DNA from: Parietaria judaica
Lineage: Eukaryota > Streptophyta > Magnoliopsida > Rosales > Urticaceae
DNA: 64,000 nucleotides
Assembly (NCBI GenBank): GCA_954871525.1
Contig: OX940870.1
Coordinates: 8,773,501 to 8,837,500, forward strand
Reading direction: 5' to 3'
The first letter of the stretch is position 1, and each line of letters starts with the position of its first letter. The position numbers were made by a program, and so were the translations under genes. Below the pieces are notes generated by a model, which did no database searches, was not told where the DNA came from, and saw only the letters and a program-made list of their open reading frames with translations. This document shows, piece by piece, positions 57,941 to 64,000 of this stretch.

Positions 57941-58282
57941 CTATCATACTAGATCGAGAATTCGATATGCGAATTTAAGCAGCTTCGTCGTCGATTGCAA
58001 GTTTTAAAGGCCCATGACTAATTTTACGGATTAGCCGACGAATGTTGGGTTGATCAAGGGCAGTCTTCCTGAAATTCATGTTATATGTTGCATTGAAAGT
58101 TAAAAAGGACCCAAGACCTCTCAGATTTGCCTTTCAAAATAAACAAGTAAGCTTTCAATTAAGGTTTATTTTCAAATGTGTATGTTTATATTTTGAGATT
58201 ACAAAATAATCCGTTACTATGATAAATGGCAAACGACAATCTAGTTACGAGTTACGACCGTGATTACCAAAAACGACAGCTA
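57941..58282. other. 3' flank of MED28
   Basis: No coding signal. AT-rich flank running into the pseudogene fragment on the other strand. Confidence 0.5.
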
Positions 58283-58489
58283 CTATTTCCTTGCATTAGC
58301 GATCAACATGGAGTTTTGCTGCGTCATCTTGAAGCCCTGAAGTCCCTGAATAGCTAAGGTGGACTGCATCTTGTCCGCGCAATGCCCGGGATTGGCCTCC
58401 ACCATTCTCACCTCCTTGAAGCCGTGGTACCGGCAGAACAGCATCTGAAGCATCATCTGCTTCGCCTCGTGCGGCAGATTCTGCACAAG
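58283..58489 (-). pseudogene. Fragment of a U2B''/U1A spliceosomal RNA-binding protein gene
   Basis: The minus strand encodes [32 protein letters not shown] and [20 protein letters not shown] up to a normal-looking stop. This is the second RNA-recognition motif of the U1A/U2B'' family, which binds U1 or U2 snRNA. Between NPG and MQST the expected RNP1 strand (the IAFVEF region) is missing and the frame has been disturbed and restored, so the fold is broken. No upstream exons with the first RRM were found. It looks like a decayed 3' piece or partial duplicate. A minus-strand open frame at 58453-58683 just upstream has no recognisable relation. Confidence 0.75.
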
Positions 58490-61410
58490 CCAGCACCTTG
58501 GCCAACAGAGTCTTTAAGCAACCAGGGTACGGTATTTGCGAAAGCTGCGAGATTGAAGTGTTTGATTACCCGCAGGGCTTTACCGTATCCCCACGTAGGC
58601 GGGATTACTAATCCAGCGTCGAGTTGGGCTTTTCTTTTCTTTCCTGCCACAGAACATAATGTGGTGTTGGAAAAAACTGACATTAGAAGAAATTAACAAC
58701 CTATGGAAAACGTTCTACGAGGCTTTTAATTAGCAAGCTCATAAAAAATGTTTAATAAAGCTTTAATGATAAGCCCAAACGTTCAACAAGATTTGATTAA
58801 AAAGGAAAAAAACAGTGACGGTTGGTAATTTGGTATTGATTGATGACTAGTACAAATGATTCTCATCTCCCTATAAATTTGGTTTTCTTTCGACACACTT
58901 AAAAAACAATTACAAAGGGTCCTTGCCTTCTGTCGAGTTTGATCTTCGATTTTTATTCTCGATACAAACTCAAAAAAATTCCCTTCGCCGGTGTTTTTTA
59001 AGTGATCGCATCCATTATGTTGCCGTTGTTTCTTGAATGGCTATGTCTGCGAATCTTCCAACACTGGAGAGGGGCGAATATTATTTTAAGGAAAACGTTA
59101 TTCCTATTTCGGCGTTAGAAGTTTAAACTCACGTTTTATAGTTTTGCAGATTTTAAATTTGGAGTTGTTTGGAAGTCATTTTCAAAAACAAATTTTATTT
59201 AATTTTTTGGCAAAATATTTTATCAAAACAGATGATAAAAAAATTGATTGGTTAATTTTTTGATAAAAAATTTCTGAAAGCATTTATATTATAACTGCTT
59301 TATATATAATTTTTTTTTTCATTTTTCATTATTTTTCTGTCCCCAATTTCACTCTTTACAAACATCATTTTATTAAAAGAAAAAAGATATTTGTTGCAAA
59401 AGTACTACAAAATGTCTCATAGCATGCGAGATATATATATATATATATATATATATTAAATTTTACTTTGTGTGGTAAAAGCTTAAAAAAAAAACACTTA
59501 AAAAATAATTTTTTCGTGAAAAATTTAAAACTTATAATATAACTTTTTTTTTTTTTTTTAACTTTTGCAATGATAAAAATAGATTTACAACTTATAGTAG
59601 GAGCTTTTAAGTTTCTTGAAAATTTTACCGCAAGAAAGATCAATTTTTTAAAAATTAAACCAAACAAAGTTTCAGTTTTCTTTTAAAAAATAATGTAACA
59701 AGTTTTAATCAATCACTTTTTTAAAATATAATTATAAAATAATTTGATAAAAAAATAAAAATACAAACACAAAATAAAAAATAAAAATAAAAAACACTTC
59801 CATACGCTAACTAAGTTTTCGCGGACCGCTTCTTCAAGTCGTCAACGAACTTCTTGAAGTGCCCATCTTGAACAAATCTTTGTTGATATTTACGGGTTAA
59901 GAGTATTCATTGATATTATTTTGCTAAAATGAGCTTTTTAGCAATTAGACCCAAATTTTGCAACAATATAGTTTGTTTGTATAATGCATTTTTTATCTTT
60001 GTATTAAATATTCAAATATATCTGAGAGGAGCATTGACAACTATTTGTTAAAATTTAACGAATGCGACTTCTAATAGTTACGTACAATTATTATATAAAA
60101 AATATTTGATATCAAAATAAATTAATAAATATATAAAGATCATAAGTGTCGTGTCTAATGAGATACATCGATATTAACAACAATATGTATTATGGAATGG
60201 TCCATCACTTTGTGATATGAACATATAAGTTATCGTAATCACTTGTCACGTAGTGACGACTTTTATTTTATTTTCACATTTTTAATTATTTTTATAAGGG
60301 ATTTGTCGATGAATTTTACTTTTTTTATATTTGCTTTAATGTGGACTTCCCCGGGTTTCTAGCCAAGTTCAATTCAATAAAAAAAGACATGTGTTTATCA
60401 CTGACGTAAATAGCTTCTCGAATCTAAAAGATTTGACTTTGATTTAATGCATGAACTTGTTTTACTTCAAAAAGGAAACAAATATTAAATAAACAATAAT
60501 AATCAAGTTTCTAATTTAACCATTGTAAATTATTATTACACATATCACGGTTGTCTTCTCCAATAACTTTGACTACTTTCAAAGTCCTAACATATATGCC
60601 TCTTGCCGGGCGGTCTGGTTTCTGGTTTGTTGTTCGGGTTTGGATAAATAATTCTCTTATAAGTAACAAATATGTTTTTACAAGTGATAGATGTCTGTAA
60701 AGTTATTATTGAGGACTTAAATTAATTTGTAGGAAATGTTTAGTGTTTTCGAACAAAATATAATTAAAGAAGTCAACATGCGTCACCGTCGCAATCTCTT
60801 GTTGATATATGATATTGATTAGATGGAGAAGATAAAGATTTCAAATGTAAAAAATTAATGTTATAAATATAAACAACCCGAAAATATATGGATATAACAA
60901 TATAATTATTTTAAATAGATGAATATAATTATTTGAGATATTGAAGGCATATATCCCTAAATTAATACTACTAGTGCCTCGGCAAATATACTAACGTATG
61001 AAAATGATTTCGTTAAGTACCACTTCACAAAGAACAAAAAAATTAGGCCTTACTTAATATTGTGAGAATTGTTTATCTTCCCTTAATTATGTCTTACTTA
61101 ATTGTTTATAATTATTTGTTTTAAGTTTCGAAAAAGGGATGTGTGCAATCGAATAAAAAAAGAAGAAGAGGACATATAGTATAAATACACTAATAATAAT
61201 AATAATAATAATAATAACTTAAAATATACATCGTCAATATCTCAAGGGAAATCAGAGATCTCAATTATTAAGTCAATAATGTAACGTTATAAATAATTCG
61301 AATTATAGAGATTTGATAAGACCATATTATAGTGTAACATTATTATTTACTCTTATGTACTCTTTATCTTTTAACTTATTAATCCTTCTTATAGTTTTAT
61401 ATCCTTTTTT
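58490..61410. other. Gene-free AT-rich stretch
   Basis: No exon chain. It contains an (AT)n run at about 59430-59456, many poly-A/T tracts, and an (AAT)n run at about 61190-61217. Open frames here are low complexity, mostly Lys/Phe/Ile-rich. Confidence 0.5.
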
Positions 61411-61882
61411 AAGGGATAATAGCGGCATAAGTCCTCAACCTTTACTCAACTGGGGCGGCATAGCCCCAACCCCATTTAATAGCGGTATAAGTACCAAAAG
61501 ATGATTTTCGTCCATATTTGACTAACGAAAGTAGTCAACGTTTGCGCGGTCAGCTTCTCGTCAACGTGGACGCCACGTAATCCGACATGTCACCATACAA
61601 GTCATCCTCGTGTCATCAAATTTAATGCAAAATTAAGGGTGATGGAGGGATTCAATTAATTTTGCATTAAATTTGATGACGCGATGATGACATGTATGGT
61701 GACATGTCGGACTATATGGCGTCCACGTTGACGAGAAGCTGACCACACAAACGTTGACTACTTCCGTTAGTCAAATATGGACGGAGATCATCTTTTGGTA
61801 CTTATACCGCTATTAAATGAGGTTGGGGCTATGCCGCCCCAGTTGAGTAAAGGTTGAGGACTTATGCCGCTATAATCCCTTT
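61411..61882. mobile_element. Foldback MITE, 470-bp near-palindrome
   Basis: Arms of about 220 bp. The left starts AAGGGATAATAGCGGCATAA and runs through TCAACCTTTACTCAACTGGG, GTCCATATTTGACTAACG and CATCAAATTTAATGC. The right is its reverse complement with few mismatches, ending TTATGCCGCTATAATCCCTT. The loop is about 20 bases (GGTGATGGAGGGATTC). Non-coding. It can fold into one long hairpin. Confidence 0.85.
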
Positions 61883-62126
61883 TTTTAATAACGAAACCAA
61901 GACCATGGTCACAAAACGACATGTCTTAAACGTGCCTCCATAATTTTTTTATAAAATGTTCATTTGTGAAGAAAATCAACGCTCATTAATGCACAACTTA
62001 AAAAAAAGTCCAAACAACATCCCATGTTACGATCTAAGAAATAATTCAACGAGATTATAGAGATCAATTATATAGTTTTTGTTTTATTATTAATTTCTTA
62101 ATGGATACAAGGTCCATATTGGCCGG

Positions 62127-62838
62127 TAGGGGTGTGCAAAAAAAACCCAACCCAACAATTTAACCCAACCCAATTGAACCCAACCCCAATCAAACCCAAC
62201 CCAATTAACCCAATAGTTATCGGGTTGGGTTGGGTTCAACCCGAATAAATAGTCGGGTTGGGGTTGGGCTAAATGCATTGGGTTGGGCCGGCCCAATTGA
62301 CCCAATCAAGATTTTTTTTCAAATAATTAATTAATTTTTTAAAATATATTTTTGTAGTTTAAACGTTAAATAAGTAAAAGCAAACAACAAATAAATAAAA
62401 AAAATGTATTTCTAGAGTCTCATTTTTATTTTTAGTCATTATTTAATGTCTATGACCATGTTTCTAGTATACGATTACGATCACATTTCTAGTTTAGTTT
62501 ACGATATGTTCCGTACTTGTGTTATTTAATGTTTAAGACTATAATAACGTTAAATTTTTTAATTTGGTGTTTACAGACAATAATATGAAATTTCTATTTA
62601 TTGATCGACGGTTTAAATTTAAGTGTTACTCGGTAAAATATTTATATATATTTTTTAAAGTTTAGTTCAGGCCAATGACCCAACCCAACCCAACCCAACC
62701 CAGAGTTTTTCGGGTTGGGTTGGATTGGGTCTTCAAAAATTTTGGGTCGGATTGGGTTATTTTTTCCAAACCCAATATGATCGGGTCGGGTTCATGTTTT
62801 ACCTCGGGTCGACCCAATCCAACCCATGCACACCCCTA
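62127..62838. mobile_element. hAT MITE with clean 8-bp target duplication
   Basis: Terminal inverted repeats TAGGGGTGTGCA and TGCACACCCCTA; perfect flanking duplication TTGGCCGG at 62119-62126 and 62839-62846. Both subterminal regions are arrays of AACCC/GGGTT-type units (CCCAACCCAACC), and the middle is AT-rich. 712 bp, non-coding. An 8-bp duplication plus a TAGGGGTG end is typical of hAT. Confidence 0.88.
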
Positions 62839-62846
62839 TTGGCCGG

Positions 62847-63117
62847 TGTATTGTTGATAAACTTATTTATATATATATTGTATTTTGCTCGCTAAACTTG
62901 CATTAATTATTTTTGTTGACAATGATATCAAGTTGCAACGATATAACTGTTAATTATTACACGTCACTACATTATAATTCTAACCCAATCTGTCACTGGC
63001 CAATAAAGTAATCATAGAGCCCTAAAATTAATGAGCTAAACTATGAATTAAGAGTTAAATTTACAAAAATACCCGCTTCTATTACATAACGTAAAAATTT
63101 CATCACATTCTTCTATT

Positions 63118-63157
<40 letters not shown>

Positions 63158-63865
63158 AACTAGACCGTTGATTTAATAATCACCAACCCATAAGATTTCA
63201 GGTACACTTAAGAAAAATCCAGAGATTTCTGTTTTATGGCTTTATGACTATTTTTTAATAATACTTGTTTTGTTATATTTATATAATAATATCACTCAGT
63301 TTAAGAATAAAAATAAATTACTCGATGGGGGTGTTATTGCCTTTTCAACTCTTGAGTCGATTTTATTTTCTTTCTTTTTCTTTCAATCCCATCGCTGACT
63401 TTTTGTTGTTGTTGTTCTATAATGTGTCGTTTTGCGTTGTCATGAACAAAAATGTTCATATATATTTTTCTCAACATCTAGACTAGAACCGAGTTTCGAA
63501 TTTCCGAGTTTTCAAAATGGAACGAGTGTCCTGTCTTTATACTGTAAAAATCGGACGCGGTGCTTTTTTCTTTTCTTCTGCTAATCTAGTTGTAAACAAA
63601 ATAGTCGTCGAATTTTAAGTTTGGGTAAGAAATTTAAAATCGGAATTTGATTCTGAATCTGGATAAAACCATACTTTTTAATAATAATAATAAAGTGTTG
63701 CTAACCACATAAATATCCAATATCTTAACTTATGTTGTGGGATAAATTTATTTTTACGGTCAAAATTTTCAGTGTCAATTATTTTATTTCTTTTCAAAAT
63801 TTTAATTCAATTGTAAAATCTCTTCAATACAAAAATATAGAAAAAGAAAAAATATATGAAGATTT
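62847..63865. other. Gene-free AT-rich stretch
   Basis: No gene is seen. A pure (AT)n run is at about 63119-63154, one of the longest simple repeats in the window. Confidence 0.5.
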
Positions 63866-64000
63866 TGTTGATGTACAATATGACATAAAGTGCTAAACTT
63901 GTGAATTAATTAAATTTACAAACAAAGACAAAAGGCTTTAAAGAAATAAATCGATTTTCGCAAAAGCTCAATTGAGAAGCCCAGTGAAGTTCTCAACGGA
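63866..64000 (+). repeat. Start of a third copy of the Tat-family LTR, cut by the window edge
   Basis: TGTTGATGTAC at 63866 is followed by text matching the 5' LTR of retroelement A (AAAGTGCTAAA, GTGAATTAATTAAATTTACA, AAAAGGCTTTAAAGAAATAA). There is a small internal deletion of about 17 bp after GTAC and scattered substitutions, so this copy is more diverged. Whether it is a full element or a solo LTR cannot be told here. Confidence 0.8.

Noticed and set aside
62090..62857. Open frames rich in Asn, Pro, Thr, Gln or Trp, Val, Gly
   Set aside because: They are translations of AACCC/GGGTT arrays in the MITE.
1..64000. tRNA, rRNA, CRISPR or bacterial-type operon features
   Set aside because: No tRNA A/B-box pairs, rRNA text, CRISPR-like spaced repeats or operon structure were noticed; introns and transposons show a plant nuclear sequence.

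Overview
The window is nuclear DNA from a flowering plant, most likely a eudicot. Genes are split by many GT-AG introns, the intergenic DNA is AT-rich and full of transposons, and the genes include plant-only families (a B3 transcription factor, succinate dehydrogenase subunit 5, a plant DUF829 protein). I cannot name the species. Exon chains were built by eye from splice sites, reading phase and family conservation. Phase closes at every junction reported, but no transcript evidence was available.

Layout. 1-3.2 kb: a hAT-like repeat end, then no gene. 3.2-4.7 kb: a six-exon B3 transcription factor gene (minus). 4.9-9.1 kb: a 4.26-kb hAT DNA transposon, inserted 166 bp upstream of the B3 start codon; its two-exon transposase carries one frameshift. 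10-18.3 kb: three minus-strand genes, for a farnesol-dehydrogenase-like NAD(P) reductase, a DUF829/TMEM53-like alpha/beta hydrolase, and ORC2. An E2F-type site and a telo-box lie upstream of ORC2. 19.7-22.1 kb: a membrane-anchored cysteine-rich (PAN/apple-like) protein of unknown function (plus).

23.1-35.2 kb: retroelement B, a 12.1-kb Ty3/Gypsy element of the Tat type on the minus strand. It has 857-bp LTRs that are almost identical, a GTCAT target duplication, gag-pro, pol with RT, RNase H, a second RNase H and integrase, a 3' minisatellite, and a four-exon antisense gene. 36.0-43.5 kb: an island of four host genes: a DPH4-like J protein, a TPR-like protein, an unknown conserved plant protein, and SDH5. 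44.3-56.5 kb: retroelement A, the same family in the opposite orientation, with 857-bp LTRs about 2 percent diverged and a CTTAC target duplication. It sits inside a foldback MITE and is itself interrupted by a truncated retrotransposon with a 2.9-kb LTR. 57.0-57.9 kb: Mediator subunit MED28. 58.3-58.5 kb: a U2B''/U1A pseudogene fragment. 58.5-64 kb: no genes, but a 470-bp near-palindrome, a hAT MITE with a clean 8-bp target duplication, and the start of a third copy of the same LTR family at the window edge.

The host genes are housekeeping or regulatory and do not form a pathway together. The least ordinary biology is in the Tat-like family. Both copies have a UAG at the same place between gag-pro and pol, and in the younger copy it sits in the UAG-CAA-UUA context known from tobamovirus readthrough. 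The family also carries an antisense gene whose three introns survive at the same positions in both copies, and a second RNase H that one copy lost by deletion between two 6-bp repeats.
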